Below are positions 41,915-51,830 of a stretch of 64,000 nucleotides of DNA, one piece after another. This stretch comes from Sphingomonas sp. PP-F2F-G114-C0414 (GTDB lineage Bacteria > Pseudomonadota > Alphaproteobacteria > Sphingomonadales > Sphingomonadaceae). The notes beneath the pieces were generated by a model. It had not been told where the DNA came from. It saw only the letters and a list, made by a program, of their open reading frames with translations, and did not search any database. The stretch covers positions 868,001 to 932,000 of the forward strand of contig NZ_RCWT01000009.1 in NCBI RefSeq assembly GCF_003688595.1, written 5' to 3'. Numbering within the stretch: position 1 is the first letter of the stretch; each line of letters starts with the position of its first letter. Both the position numbers and the translations under genes were made by a program.

Positions 41915-44302
41915 ATGACCCACCCGATGGCATCGTTCGCTTTATCCACCCCCGCCCGCAACGCCGCGCTCGTCGCCATCGCGTCCGGCGTCGCCGCCGC
42001 CGCGATCGTGCTCCTGCTCGTCGGCAGCTGGATCGCCGCCGCGGGGTTCTTCGCCGCGGCCGTCATCGTCATCGGTGCGCTGATCGCGTGGCGTCTGCTG
42101 AACCCGGTTGCGAAGGACGCGCCGCGCCCGGTCGATTGGGACCTCACCCGCACCGTCGCCGAAGCCGGCACCGACGCCATCGCGATCACCGACCGCGCCG
42201 GCCGACTGGTCTGCGCCAACGACGCATACGACGCGCTGTTCGCAGGCTTTCCGACACCCCCGGGATTGCCGCTCGACGATGTCGGCACGGCGGCGCTCGC
42301 CGATGCCGGCCGAACCGCCTGGCGCGATGGGATTGCGAGGGTCGAGCGCCTCAACGCCCGCGGGATCTGCCTGTCCGCGCACATCGCACGCGCCGGCGAT
42401 GAAGCGGACATGCTCGTCTGGCGATTCGTCACCGCGCAGGATCACGATCTCGCCGAAACGCTGGCGGCGCTGCTGCCCGGACCGACCGGCGACCGGCTCG
42501 GCGGCAGTGGCATCATGGCGGCGTTGCTCTCCACCGACGGCCGCGTGCGGACCGCCAACCGCGTGCTGCGCGCGCGCGCTAGCGGCAACGATCACGAATC
42601 GATCGACGGACGCGATTTCGCGAGCTTTCTCATTACCGACAGCCGCGGCTTCGTGCGCTTCGAACGCGAGGGTCTCGAAGGCACGCCGCTTCGCGTCCTC
42701 CAGGTCCCGTTTCTCGAAGGCGACGATGCGCCGGTTCTCGTGGCGCTGCTGGACGACGAGGAGGCCGCTCCGCCGGTCGGCGCCAGTGCGTCGGCGCATG
42801 TCCGCAGCTTGGTCAGTCTGATGCCGTTCGGGATGGCGTTGGTCGACCGTGACGGCCGGTTTCTTCAGATGAACACGTCGTTCCTGCGCGCGGCGGGCGT
42901 CAATCCGGTCGCCCCGCCGCTGTATCCGGGCGATCTGGTCGTCCGCGAGGACAAGGCCGCGGTCGCCGACGCGATCCGCAAGTTCGCGAACGGCGCGACG
43001 CATTCCGCCGACATGGCGGTCCGCCTCAAGGATCACCCGGACGAGCCGGTCGCGCTGACCATCGCCGGTGCGCGCGGATTGGGCGACGCCGCCGTTCTGC
43101 TCAGCCTCAAGGACAATAGCGAGGAGAGCCGCCTCAAGCGCGAGGTCGCGCAGGCCACCAAGATGCAGGCAGTCGGCCAGCTCGCGGGCGGCGTCGCGCA
43201 TGATTTCAACAACATCCTGACCGCGATCATCGGCCACTGCGATCTGATGTTGATGCGCCATTCGCCCGGCGACAGCGATTACGACGACATCCAGCAGGTC
43301 CGCACCAACTCGAACCGCGCCGCCAGCCTGACCCGCCAACTGCTCGCCTTCTCGCGCCAGCAAACGCTGAGGCCGCAGATCCTGCAACTCCCCGACGTCG
43401 TTTCCGAAGTCTCGAACCTGCTCAAACGGCTCATGGGCGAGAACGTCCGCCTCGATATGACGCATGGCCGCAACCTCGGCCCGGTGCGCGCCGATCCCGG
43501 CCAGCTCGAGCAGGTCGTCGTCAACCTGGCCGTCAACGCGCGCGACGCGATCGTCTCGGCCAATGCACGCGGTGGCGGCGTGCTGACCATAACCACCCGC
43601 GCGGTGTACGCGTCCGAAGTCCGCGCGATGGCCTCCGACATCCTGCCCGTGGCCGACTACACCGCGCTGATCGTCCAGGACACCGGCACCGGCATTCCCC
43701 CCGACGTGTTGCCCAAGATCTTCGAACCGTTCTTCACGACCAAGGAATTCGGCAAGGGCACCGGCCTCGGCCTTTCCACCGTCTACGGGATCGTCAAGCA
43801 ATCCGGCGGCTATATCTTCGCCGACAGCAAGCTGGGGCAGGGCGCCACCTTCACGATGTATCTGCCGGTTCATTCGGCCCCCGCCGCGACGCGGCCCGCG
43901 ATCGTGAAGCCCGCGCCGAAGCCCGTCGATCTCTGGGGCACCGGCACGATCCTGCTGGTCGAGGACGAGGACATGGTCCGGGCGGTTGCCGAGCGCGCGC
44001 TCTCGCGTCAGGGTTATACGGTACTGACCGCGGAGAACGGCGAGGTCGCGCTCGAAGTGCTTGAGAAACACGGGCGCCCCGATCTGCTCATCAGCGACGT
44101 CGTCATGCCGCAGATGGATGGCCCGACGATGGTCCGGCACGTGCGCGAGAAATATCCCGACCTGCCGATCCTGTTCATGTCGGGCTATGCGGAGGAGCAG
44201 CTGCGGAAATCGATCGATCTGGACAACGTCTCGTTCCTGCCGAAACCCTTCTCGGTCCAGGAACTTGCCGAAGCGGCGCGGGACGTGCTCGCCGCGCGGT
44301 GA
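41915..44302 (+). CDS. cckA: Cell-cycle hybrid histidine kinase CckA
   Basis: A 795-residue membrane kinase. Two transmembrane helices (about 17-40 and 42-60) precede PAS-like regions (about 75-180 and 300-400). The HisKA domain has His429 in GGVAHDFNNILTAIIG, the ATPase domain has 'NLAVNARDAI', 'DTGTGIPPDVL' and 'GTGLGLSTVYG', and the C-terminal receiver (about 675-795) has Asp728 in SDVVMPQMDG and Lys777 (LPKPF). In Caulobacter CckA feeds phosphate through ChpT to CtrA and CpdR to control the cell cycle. The domain order fits CckA well. It overlaps a small receiver gene at its 3' end. Confidence 0.92.
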   Translation: MTHPMASFALSTPARNAALVAIASGVAAAAIVLLLVGSWIAAAGFFAAAVIVIGALIAWRLLNPVAKDAPRPVDWDLTRTVAEAGTDAIAITDRAGRLVCANDAYDALFAGFPTPPGLPLDDVGTAALADAGRTAWRDGIARVERLNARGICLSAHIARAGDEADMLVWRFVTAQDHDLAETLAALLPGPTGDRLGGSGIMAALLSTDGRVRTANRVLRARASGNDHESIDGRDFASFLITDSRGFVRFEREGLEGTPLRVLQVPFLEGDDAPVLVALLDDEEAAPPVGASASAHVRSLVSLMPFGMALVDRDGRFLQMNTSFLRAAGVNPVAPPLYPGDLVVREDKAAVADAIRKFANGATHSADMAVRLKDHPDEPVALTIAGARGLGDAAVLLSLKDNSEESRLKREVAQATKMQAVGQLAGGVAHDFNNILTAIIGHCDLMLMRHSPGDSDYDDIQQVRTNSNRAASLTRQLLAFSRQQTLRPQILQLPDVVSEVSNLLKRLMGENVRLDMTHGRNLGPVRADPGQLEQVVVNLAVNARDAIVSANARGGGVLTITTRAVYASEVRAMASDILPVADYTALIVQDTGTGIPPDVLPKIFEPFFTTKEFGKGTGLGLSTVYGIVKQSGGYIFADSKLGQGATFTMYLPVHSAPAATRPAIVKPAPKPVDLWGTGTILLVEDEDMVRAVAERALSRQGYTVLTAENGEVALEVLEKHGRPDLLISDVVMPQMDGPTMVRHVREKYPDLPILFMSGYAEEQLRKSIDLDNVSFLPKPFSVQELAEAARDVLAAR

Positions 44303-44367
44303 AACGAAACCGGAATGAATTGGACAAGATGTTGGCAAGTCGTAACAATCCCGACTATGCGCATGGC

Positions 44368-44733
44368 ATGACCGCTTCCCAGCAGATCCTCCCGCAGCAG
44401 ATTCTGATCGTCGAGGACGAACCGTTGATCGCCATGATGCTCGAGGATTTCCTCGAGGTGCTGGACAAGGGAGTCGCAGGCTCGGTCGACACCGTCGCCG
44501 ACGCGCTCAAGCGGATCGAGCAGGGCGGCGTCGATGGCGCCATCCTCGACGTCAACCTCCGCGGCGGCGAAAAGAGCACCGCGGTCGCCGAGGCCCTGGC
44601 CGCGCGCGGCGTCCCGTTCGTCTTCGCCACCGGCGGCGGTGACGACGGCGTAGCCCCCGAATTCCGCGACCGTCCCCGCCTGCAGAAGCCCTTCACGATG
44701 GACGGGGTCGCCAAGGCCCTCGAAGGCCTCTGA
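44368..44733 (+). CDS. Single-domain response regulator
   Basis: This 121-residue receiver protein starts at the ATG at 44368 (a GTG overlapping the cckA stop at 44299 and an ATG at 44329 are alternatives). The acidic pocket is in 'ILIVEDEPLIAMML', phospho-acceptor Asp61 is in 'GAILDVNLRGGEK', and Lys is in 'RLQKPFTMDG'. It has no output domain, so it may compete for phosphate or sink it, as small receivers do in phosphorelays. Position next to cckA suggests a partner role but does not prove it. Confidence 0.82.
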   Translation: MTASQQILPQQILIVEDEPLIAMMLEDFLEVLDKGVAGSVDTVADALKRIEQGGVDGAILDVNLRGGEKSTAVAEALAARGVPFVFATGGGDDGVAPEFRDRPRLQKPFTMDGVAKALEGL

Positions 44734-44798
44734 CTCCTTCTCCTCCTTGAAAAGGTGAGGCTGGGGGCGCTTGGTGAGAGCAACCTCCATCTAGACCG

Positions 44799-44877
44799 TC
44801 ATCCCGACGAAAGTCAGGGCCCAGAGCCAAGTAGCGCATTGTCAGTAACCTTGGATTCTGACCTCGTCGGAATGACT
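44799..44877. repeat. Palindromic repeat, family D (diverged)
   Basis: Shares the CGTCATCCCGACGAAAGTCA start and a GACCTCGTCGGAATGAC right arm with the copies at 39315 and 56730, but has more mismatches. Confidence 0.65.
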
Positions 44878-44963
44878 CACGTTGGCGACTCGATGCCACC
44901 GTATTGCACAAACACTGTCCCAGCCTCACGCTGCGTTCCTATGTATTTGCTACACCAGATCTG

Positions 44964-45197
44964 ATGCGACTTTCGCGAGCCCGGACGGTCACGCTGTCGT
45001 GCACGCTGGTGGCACTGGTCGTAGGGTATGGTTTAGGCGGCAGCAGCGTCGCGACAGCCGTCGCGATACTCGCTCTCCCCCCGGTCGCTTGGGCGTTCGA
45101 CAATGACAGCGGCACGTTTCTGATCCTCGCAACGCTCTTCGTCGTCACGATCGGGGTCATGGTCCTGCTCATCGCCCTGATGGCGCTCGTCCACTAA
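44964..45197 (+). CDS. Small membrane protein, 77 aa
   Basis: A 77-residue protein with three hydrophobic segments: 'VTLSCTLVALVVGYGLGG', 'VATAVAILALPPVAWAF' and 'FLILATLFVVTIGVMVLLI'. There is no recognised family. The start at 44964 was chosen because its N terminus (MRLSRARTV) is short and basic. It stands 64 bases upstream of ilvD and could be transcribed with it or separately. Confidence 0.55.
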   Translation: MRLSRARTVTLSCTLVALVVGYGLGGSSVATAVAILALPPVAWAFDNDSGTFLILATLFVVTIGVMVLLIALMALVH

Positions 45198-45261
45198 ATT
45201 GCCCGTTCGGCCTCGCAACTCTCTTGCGCAAATACCCCCTCTCGCGACATAGGCGTTCGCC

Positions 45262-46983
45262 ATGACCCGCATATTCGATAAATCGCGCCTGCCGAGCCGC
45301 CACGTCTCCGTCGGCCCAGAACGCGCCCCGCACCGCAGCTATTACTACGCGATGGGCCTCGACGAGGAGCAGATCGCCCGCCCGTTCGTCGCGCTCGCGT
45401 CCGCCGGCAACAACTCCGCGCCTTGCAACACCACGCTCGACGCGCAGGCCGATGCCGCGCAGGCCGGCGTCATCCAGGGCGGCGGGATGCCGCGCCGGTT
45501 CAACACGATCACCGTCACCGACGGCATCGCGATGGGCCACCAGGGTATGAAGGCCTCGCTGGTGAGCCGCGAAGTCATCGCCGACTCGGTCGAACTGTCG
45601 GTCCGTGGCCATTGCTACGACGCACTCGTCGGGTTCGCCGGCTGCGACAAGTCCTTGCCCGGCATGATGATGGCGATGCTCCGCCTCAATATACCGTCGG
45701 TGTTCGTCTATGGCGGCTCGATCCTGCCAGGCCGCTATCAGGACCGCGACGTCACCGTCGTCGACGTGTTCGAGATCGTCGGCAAATACGCCGCCGGCGC
45801 GTGCCCGCTCTCCGAAGTCCACGCGATCGAGAAGGTTGCGTGCCCTGGTCACGGCGCATGCGGCGGCCAGTATACCGCGAACACGATGGCTTGTGTCGCC
45901 GAGGCGATCGGTTTGTCGATCCCGAACAGCAACATGGTGCCCGCACCTTACACCACACGCGAGCAGATCGCCGTGGCGGCGGGCGCGCAGGTCATGGAGT
46001 GCCTCGCCGACAACATCCGCCCGCGCGACATCTGCACGCGCGAGGCGTTCATCAACGCCGCGCGCGTCGTCGCTGCGACTGGCGGCTCGACCAACGCCGC
46101 GCTGCATCTGCCCGCGATGGCGTCCGAAGCCGGTATCGAATTCGACCTGTTCGACGTCGCCGAGATCTTCAAGACAACGCCGTACATCGCGGACCTCAAA
46201 CCCGGTGGTAAGTACGTCGCCAAGGACATGTACGAGGCCGGCGGCGTCTACATGCTCATGAAGACGATGCTCGCCGGCGGTTTCCTCAACGGCGATTGCC
46301 TGACGGTGACCGGCAAGTCGCTCGGCGAGAACATCGACCAGGTGACGTGGAACCCCGACCAGAAGGTCATCTACGACATCAAGACCCCGTTGACCCCTAC
46401 CGGCGGCGTCGTCGGCCTGCGCGGCAGTCTCGCCCCCGACGGCGCGATCGTGAAGGTCGCCGGCATGCACCGCCTCCAGTTCTCAGGGCCCGCCCGAGTG
46501 TTCGATTGCGAGGAGGACACCTTCGCCGCGGTCGAGAATCGCGAGATCAACGAAGGCGAAGTCATCGTCATCCGCTACGAAGGCCCCAAGGGCGGCCCCG
46601 GCATGCGCGAGATGCTGTCGACCACCGCCGCGCTCTACGGGCTCGGCATGGGCGAGAGCGTCGCGCTGATCACCGATGGGCGCTTCTCGGGCGGCACGCG
46701 CGGCTTCTGCATCGGCCATGTCGGTCCCGAAGCGGCGGACGGCGGCCCGATCGCGCTGGTCGAGAATGGCGACATCATCCACATCGACGCCGAAGCCGGC
46801 ACGATCGATCTCGACGTTCCCGAGGACGTGATGGCGGCGCGCCGTGCCGCGTGGGTGCCGCGCACCAACGATTACGGGTCGGGCGCACTCTGGCGCTATG
46901 CGAAGACCGTCGGCCCCGCGTACAAGGGTGCCGTCACGCACCCTGGAGCGGCAGCCGAAACCCATGTCTACGCGGATATCTAA
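45262..46983 (+). CDS. ilvD: Dihydroxy-acid dehydratase
   Basis: A 573-residue Fe-S dehydratase that turns 2,3-dihydroxy-isovalerate or -methylvalerate into the keto acids of valine, isoleucine and leucine synthesis. Hallmarks are '[12 protein letters not shown]' (first cluster Cys), '[12 protein letters not shown]' and '[19 protein letters not shown]' (cluster ligands), and '[20 protein letters not shown]'. It belongs to the IlvD/Edd superfamily and its length and start '[20 protein letters not shown]' fit IlvD rather than Edd. The Fe-S cluster is oxygen sensitive. The lipoprotein gene overlaps its end by 20 bases. Confidence 0.95.
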   Translation: MTRIFDKSRLPSRHVSVGPERAPHRSYYYAMGLDEEQIARPFVALASAGNNSAPCNTTLDAQADAAQAGVIQGGGMPRRFNTITVTDGIAMGHQGMKASLVSREVIADSVELSVRGHCYDALVGFAGCDKSLPGMMMAMLRLNIPSVFVYGGSILPGRYQDRDVTVVDVFEIVGKYAAGACPLSEVHAIEKVACPGHGACGGQYTANTMACVAEAIGLSIPNSNMVPAPYTTREQIAVAAGAQVMECLADNIRPRDICTREAFINAARVVAATGGSTNAALHLPAMASEAGIEFDLFDVAEIFKTTPYIADLKPGGKYVAKDMYEAGGVYMLMKTMLAGGFLNGDCLTVTGKSLGENIDQVTWNPDQKVIYDIKTPLTPTGGVVGLRGSLAPDGAIVKVAGMHRLQFSGPARVFDCEEDTFAAVENREINEGEVIVIRYEGPKGGPGMREMLSTTAALYGLGMGESVALITDGRFSGGTRGFCIGHVGPEAADGGPIALVENGDIIHIDAEAGTIDLDVPEDVMAARRAAWVPRTNDYGSGALWRYAKTVGPAYKGAVTHPGAAAETHVYADI

Positions 46984-47365
46984 GCAAATACTGGCGGTTG
47001 CCGTGCTTCTCTCGCTCCCGCTCGCAGCGTGCGGGCGGGGGCCGTCCAGCGCGGACGTCGAGGCCAAGCAGAAGGCCGAAACCGCCGGCGATCGCCAGAT
47101 TCCATGCGCGCGCGGTACGGCTGCGCTGACCCCGACCTGTACCGTTGAGCAGGCGCTCGGCAAGGACGGCCTGATCCTCACGGTGCGGCATGCCGACGGT
47201 GCATTTCGGCGCCTGCTCGTCACGCAGGATGGTCGCGGGGTGATCGCGGCGGACGGGGCCGAGGCCGCAACGGTTACCGTAGTGGGTCGGGACGGCATCG
47301 AAGTAGCGCTCGGCGGCGATCGCTACCGGTTGCCCGCCACGGTCCGGGGCGTCACGCCGCAGTGA
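46964..47365 (+). CDS. Small lipoprotein
   Basis: A 133-residue protein with a lipoprotein signal: [20 protein letters not shown] followed by the lipobox LAAC (Cys acylated). The mature domain is small and beta-rich with '[19 protein letters not shown]' (two Cys) and '[17 protein letters not shown]'. No known function. It overlaps ilvD at its 5' end and nnr at its 3' end (TGATG), so the three are transcribed together. The family is not recognised. Confidence 0.75.
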   Translation: MSTRISKQILAVAVLLSLPLAACGRGPSSADVEAKQKAETAGDRQIPCARGTAALTPTCTVEQALGKDGLILTVRHADGAFRRLLVTQDGRGVIAADGAEAATVTVVGRDGIEVALGGDRYRLPATVRGVTPQ

Positions 47366-48849
47366 TGATCGAGATCGAAGGCCGCCCCATCCTGACCGCC
47401 GCCGAGATGCGCGCAGCGGAGGATGCGGTGATCGCCACCGGCGTCTCGGTGGAAACGCTGATGGACCGCGCGGGCACCGCGATTGCACACGCGGTGCGCC
47501 GGTTGGCTGGCGCGAACGAAGTTCTGATCCTCTGCGGCCCCGGCAACAACGGCGGTGACGGCTATATTGCGGCCCGTGTGCTGGCGGAAATGGGCGTGGC
47601 GGTCCGCGTTGCGGCGCTGTCGGGACCCAAGACGGATGCGGCCAAGTCGGCGAGGGTAGGGTGGCTAGGCTCGGTCGAAACGCTGACGGAGGCGAAACCC
47701 GCTCCAATCCTCGTAGACGCGCTGTTCGGCACCGGCCTCACGCGCCCGCTCGACGCCAGTACAACACCGACCCCCAACCGTTCCCCCGCGGACGCGGGGG
47801 CCCAGAGTAAGCCGCTGGGTACGCCCTTGAAACTTAGCTGGGCCCCCGCGTCCGCGGGGGAACGGTCTGTGGTCGAGTGTCTCCATTCCCTCGCAAACGC
47901 CGCGCAGCTCAGCATCGCTGTCGACCTGCCCAGTGGCCTTGCCACCGACACAGTCGAGGCGCTCAGCACGCCGCCCGTCTTCAACCTTACCCTTGCGCTC
48001 GGCGCGGTAAAACCCGCGCACATCCTCCAACCCGCAGCCCGCTACTGCGGCCATATCCGCCTTCTCGACATCGGCGTCCCCACCGTCAGCCAAGCCGAAG
48101 TCCTTAAAACCCCAATCCTTCCAACCCCCGGCCCGGACTCTCACAAATACACCCGAGGCATGGTCGCGATCATCGCGGGCACCATGTCCGGCGCCTCCGA
48201 CCTCGCAGCCTTGGCCGCAATGCGCGCCGGCGCCGGCTACGTGACCCTGCTCGGCGACAGCCAAGGCCCCCCGCATGCGCTCGTCCGCACGCCGTTCTCC
48301 GATCACGCACTGGCCAACGATCGCATCGGCGCACTCGTGATCGGTCCCGGCCTGGGTCGCGACGATACCGCCAAGGCCCGTCTCGAAGCCGCGCTGACCT
48401 CGGGCCACCCGCTGATCATCGACGGCGACGCTCTCCGCCTGCTGAACCCCGACCGGATCAAAGCGCACGACGTCCCCGTCATCCTCACCCCGCACGCCGG
48501 CGAGTTCGACGCGCTCTTCGGCAAATCCGACGCGAACAAGATCACCCGAGCCCGCGACGCCGCCACCCGCGCTAATGCCATCGTCGTCTTCAAAGGCGCA
48601 GACACCGTCATCGCCGCCCCCGACGGCCGCGTCCGCATTGCGCAAGGGTCCAGCGACTGGCTCTCCACCGCCGGTACCGGCGACGTCCTCGCCGGCGCGA
48701 TCGGCGCGATGCTCGCCGCCAGGCTCGATCCGCTCGACGCAGCCTGCGCCGGAGTGTGGCTCCACGGTGACGCTGCCCGCCGATTGGGCGCGGCCTTCAT
48801 CGCCGACGACTTGGCGGAAGCGCTCCGGTCGGCCAGAGCATCGCTATGA
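47365..48849 (+). CDS. nnr: Bifunctional NAD(P)H-hydrate epimerase / ADP-dependent dehydratase
   Basis: A 494-residue repair enzyme for hydrated NADH/NADPH. The N-terminal epimerase domain (about 8-225) has 'GPGNNGGDGYIAARVLAEMG'. The C-terminal carbohydrate-kinase-like dehydratase domain (about 255-490) has 'RGMVAIIAGTMSGASDLAAL', 'PHAGEFDALFG' and 'STAGTGDVLAGAI'. Residues about 138-167 are encoded by a palindromic repeat inserted in frame ('NRSPADAG' to 'WAPASAGERS'), within the epimerase domain. A GTG at 47362 is an alternative start. It overlaps its neighbours at both ends. Confidence 0.93.
   Translation: MIEIEGRPILTAAEMRAAEDAVIATGVSVETLMDRAGTAIAHAVRRLAGANEVLILCGPGNNGGDGYIAARVLAEMGVAVRVAALSGPKTDAAKSARVGWLGSVETLTEAKPAPILVDALFGTGLTRPLDASTTPTPNRSPADAGAQSKPLGTPLKLSWAPASAGERSVVECLHSLANAAQLSIAVDLPSGLATDTVEALSTPPVFNLTLALGAVKPAHILQPAARYCGHIRLLDIGVPTVSQAEVLKTPILPTPGPDSHKYTRGMVAIIAGTMSGASDLAALAAMRAGAGYVTLLGDSQGPPHALVRTPFSDHALANDRIGALVIGPGLGRDDTAKARLEAALTSGHPLIIDGDALRLLNPDRIKAHDVPVILTPHAGEFDALFGKSDANKITRARDAATRANAIVVFKGADTVIAAPDGRVRIAQGSSDWLSTAGTGDVLAGAIGAMLAARLDPLDAACAGVWLHGDAARRLGAAFIADDLAEALRSARASL
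47778..47865. repeat. Palindromic repeat inside nnr
   Basis: 88 bp with complementary ends CCGTTCCCCCGCGGACGCGG and CCGCGTCCGCGGGGGAACGG and inner GGGGGCCCAG/CTGGGCCCCC. It is a family A relative. It keeps the reading frame and adds about 30 codons. Confidence 0.9.
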
Positions 48850-50042
48850 CCTCTGAATCGAATATCGACACCATCGTCCGCGTCGCGGCCCGCGGCGACG
48901 GCATGACCGCTGACGGTCGCCACGCCGCCTTCTCGGCCCCCGGCGACACGCTCGCCGCCGACGGCACCGTGATCCCCGGCCCGCACCACCAGACTCCCCC
49001 CTGCGTGCATTTCCCGACCTGCGGCGGCTGCCAGCTCCAGCATCTCGACGACCAGGCCTATGCCGAGTTCGTCACCGACCGCATCGCCTCCGCGCTCGAC
49101 GGCCAGGACCTGTCCGCGCCGATCCGCACGCCGCACATCTCCCCCGAACGCAGCCGCCGCCGCGCGACGCTCCACGCCGAGGCCAAGGGCGGCAAGATCA
49201 CGCTGGGCTTTACCGCCGAGAAAGCGCACACGATCGTCGACATCAAGGAATGCTGGATTCTCGATCCGCGCCTGTTCGCGCTCGTCCAGCCCTTGCGCCA
49301 ACTGCTCAAGCGCCTCAACTTCCGCCGCCGCGCCGACATCCACCTGACGCTCGCCGACCAGGGCGCGGACATCCTGATCACCGGCTTCGCCCCCGAAGGC
49401 CTCCCCGCCGCCGAAGCGCTCACCAAATTCTGCGAAGACAACAAGATCGCCCGCGTGGCGTTCGACGACGGCCTCGGACCGGAGACGCGCTGGGAGCCCG
49501 ACGCGGTCACGATCACGCTCGGCGGCGTCCCCGTGCCGCTCCCGCCCGCGTCGTTCCTCCAGGCTACACCCGATGGCGAAGCCGCACTCACCGCCGCCGT
49601 CCTGGAAGCGATCGGCAAACCAGCGACGGTCGCCGACCTTTTCGCCGGCCTCGGCACTTTCACGCTCGCGATTCCCGCCAAGGTCTATGCCGCAGAGGGC
49701 GCGCGTGACGCGCTCGGCTCGCTGAAGGCCGCCGCGCACCGCACCCAGCGGCCCGTCTACCCCGAACACCGTGATCTCTACCGCCGCCCGCTGACGGTGG
49801 CCGAACTCGATCGCTTCGATGCGGTGGTGATCGATCCGCCCCGCTCCGGCGCGCGCGAGCAGGCGACCGCGCTGGCAGAGTGCAAGACGCCGGTGATCGC
49901 TTATGTGTCCTGCAATCCCGCAAGCTTCGCGCGCGATGCGAAGGAACTGTGCGACGCGGGTTGGCGGATCGACTGGGTCCAGCCGGTCGGCCAGTTCCGC
50001 TGGTCGACGCATGTCGAGCTGGCGGCGAAGTTCGTTCGGTAA
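48846..50042 (+). CDS. TrmA/RlmD-type 5-methyluridine RNA methyltransferase
   Basis: A 398-residue SAM-dependent RNA methyltransferase. Cys53, Cys59, Cys62 ('CVHFPTCGGCQLQHL') and Cys136 ('IKECW') suggest a [4Fe-4S] cluster. The catalytic domain has motif I 'VADLFAGLGTFTLAIPA', 'DPPRSGAREQ' and the nucleophile Cys in 'AYVSCNPASFARD'. The missing or short N-terminal TRAM domain makes it resemble the RumA-like subgroup. Whether it acts on rRNA or tRNA is not clear. It overlaps nnr by ATGA; a long palindrome separates it from convergent truA. Confidence 0.88.
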   Translation: MTSESNIDTIVRVAARGDGMTADGRHAAFSAPGDTLAADGTVIPGPHHQTPPCVHFPTCGGCQLQHLDDQAYAEFVTDRIASALDGQDLSAPIRTPHISPERSRRRATLHAEAKGGKITLGFTAEKAHTIVDIKECWILDPRLFALVQPLRQLLKRLNFRRRADIHLTLADQGADILITGFAPEGLPAAEALTKFCEDNKIARVAFDDGLGPETRWEPDAVTITLGGVPVPLPPASFLQATPDGEAALTAAVLEAIGKPATVADLFAGLGTFTLAIPAKVYAAEGARDALGSLKAAAHRTQRPVYPEHRDLYRRPLTVAELDRFDAVVIDPPRSGAREQATALAECKTPVIAYVSCNPASFARDAKELCDAGWRIDWVQPVGQFRWSTHVELAAKFVR

Positions 50043-50046
50043 CCCA

Positions 50047-50115
50047 GGAAGCGTGGTCCCCCGCGAAGGCGGGGGCCCAGTCTGGACCCCCGCCTTCGCG
50101 GGGGAACACGCTTCC
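50047..50115. repeat. Extended family A palindrome between convergent genes
   Basis: The standard family A core is extended on both sides by GGAAGCGTG and CACGCTTCC, giving an almost perfect palindrome of nearly 70 bp. Its right edge meets the truA stop codon. A strong cruciform or bidirectional terminator for the methyltransferase and truA transcripts. Confidence 0.85.
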
Positions 50116-50855
50116 TACGGGTAGACGGCACTCACGAAGAACAACCCGTCAGGCGGCGCATTCAGTCCCAGCATCGCCCGATCCCTCGCCGCGAGCGCAA
50201 CCGCAACATCGCCAACCGCCCAACGCCCCATACCAACCAGCGCCAGGCACCCGACCATCGACCGCACCTGATGATGCAGGAACGATCGAGCCGCCGCATA
50301 GACGAACAACCGCTCCCCTTCGCGCACCACCTCGAGCCGGTCGAGAGTCCGCACCGGACTATCCGCCTGGCAATGCGCAGACCGAAACGTCGTGAAGTCA
50401 TGCCGCCCGACCAGCGCCTCCGCAGCCTCCGCCATCGCGTCTGCATCCAGCAACTGCGGCACCTGCCAGGCGAGCCCCGACTCGAACGTCAGCGGCGAGC
50501 GCCGGTTGACGATCCGGTACTCGTACGACCGCCCGACACACGAAAACCGGGCATGCCAGTCGTCCTCGACCACCTCGCACGCCAACACAGACACCGGTGC
50601 GGGCTTAACGAGCGCATTCAGCCCCTCCATCAACCGAAACGCCGCGAGCGGCTTCGCGATGTCGACATGCGCGCGCATCGCCATCCCGTGCACGCCCGCA
50701 TCGGTCCGCCCCGCCGCCTGCACCGACGCGGTCTCGCCGGTCATCTTCAGCACCGCGGCCTCCAGCGCCGCCTGCACGCTCGGCCCGTGCTTCTGCCGCT
50801 GCCAGCCCATGAACGGCCGCCCGTCGAACTCCACCGTCAACGCGAACCGCGTCAA
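50115..50855 (-). CDS. truA: tRNA pseudouridine synthase A
   Basis: A 246-residue enzyme that makes pseudouridine at positions 38-40 of tRNAs. The catalytic Asp52 lies in '[17 protein letters not shown]'. Conserved segments include '[18 protein letters not shown]' at the start, '[15 protein letters not shown]' and '[20 protein letters not shown]'. The start is a TTG overlapping the fmt stop (TTGA), so truA is translationally coupled to fmt. Length is normal. Confidence 0.94.
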   Translation of the reverse strand: MTRFALTVEFDGRPFMGWQRQKHGPSVQAALEAAVLKMTGETASVQAAGRTDAGVHGMAMRAHVDIAKPLAAFRLMEGLNALVKPAPVSVLACEVVEDDWHARFSCVGRSYEYRIVNRRSPLTFESGLAWQVPQLLDADAMAEAAEALVGRHDFTTFRSAHCQADSPVRTLDRLEVVREGERLFVYAAARSFLHHQVRSMVGCLALVGMGRWAVGDVAVALAARDRAMLGLNAPPDGLFFVSAVYP

Positions 50856-51778
50856 AGCTGCGTCCCCGACCGAATCGGAAACCCGCGCAGCATCTCCTCC
50901 GCCGAGGTCACGCCACGCCCAGCGCGCTGCACCAATGTCGGCCGGATCGCCCCGTCGCCACACCCGATCGTCAGCTCGCCGTTGACCGTCAGCCCCTCGC
51001 ACCCAAGAAACGAGAACGGCAACACGTCCGCCGCCAGCACCTTCACGCGTTCGCCAGCATGCTCGAACCAAGCACCCGGCGCCGGGTTCATCGCCCGCAC
51101 CAGCCGCTCGACTTCGACCGCCGACCGCTCGAAATCGATCCGCGCCTCCGCCTTGTCGATCTTCGCGGCGTAAGTGACGCCCTCCTCGGGCTGCGGCCGG
51201 GCAGGGTAGGCGTCGAGGTCGCCCAGCACCTCGACCATCAACCGAGCTCCCATGGCGGAAAGCTCGGACGTCAGGTCCCCGGCGGTCTTGCCGACGATCG
51301 GCGTCCGTCCCTCGAGCCGCACCGGCCCGGTATCCAGACCCGCCTCCATTTGCATGATCCCGACCCCCGTCTCGGCATCGCCCGCGAGGATCGCCCGCTG
51401 GACCGGCGCCGCCCCGCGCCACCGCGGCAACAGCGACCCATGCACGTTCAGGCACCCGAACCGAGGCGCCTCCAGCACCGCGCGCGGCAGAATAAGACCA
51501 TAGGCCGCGACCACCGCCACATCCGCGTCCAAGGCCGCAAACGCCTCGCGAGCCGCCAGCCCCTCCGGCAACGACGCCTTGAACGACACCGGCGTCCGCA
51601 CCTCGATCCCCAGCGCCTCCGCCCGAACTTGCACCGGCGACGGCACCAACTCGCGCCCACGCCGCCCCCCTGGCCTAGCCGGCTGGCAATACGCCGCCAC
51701 CACGTCATGCCCCGCCGCGACGAGGGCCTCCAGCACCGGCACTGCGAAGTCCGGCGTTCCCATGAAGATGATCCGCAT
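50852..51778 (-). CDS. fmt: Methionyl-tRNA formyltransferase
   Basis: A 308-residue enzyme that formylates Met-tRNAi with 10-formyl-THF for translation initiation. The N terminus '[20 protein letters not shown]' is typical, followed by the folate-binding and catalytic '[16 protein letters not shown]' with Asn, His and the later Asp in 'EAGLDTGPV'. The C-terminal OB-like domain occupies about 205-308. It is divergent from recR (52 bp) and upstream of truA. Def, which removes the formyl group, lies just beyond recR. Confidence 0.96.
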   Translation of the reverse strand: MRIIFMGTPDFAVPVLEALVAAGHDVVAAYCQPARPGGRRGRELVPSPVQVRAEALGIEVRTPVSFKASLPEGLAAREAFAALDADVAVVAAYGLILPRAVLEAPRFGCLNVHGSLLPRWRGAAPVQRAILAGDAETGVGIMQMEAGLDTGPVRLEGRTPIVGKTAGDLTSELSAMGARLMVEVLGDLDAYPARPQPEEGVTYAAKIDKAEARIDFERSAVEVERLVRAMNPAPGAWFEHAGERVKVLAADVLPFSFLGCEGLTVNGELTIGCGDGAIRPTLVQRAGRGVTSAEEMLRGFPIRSGTQL

Positions 51779-51830
51779 GGCCCTCTCGAACACGCTGGCG
51801 GGGAGCCGCGCAACCCCCTATCTGTTCCCT

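Noticed and set aside
41942..44338. Nearly 800-codon minus-strand frame opposite cckA
   Set aside because: Same shadow pattern; cckA has complete kinase and receiver motifs on the plus strand.
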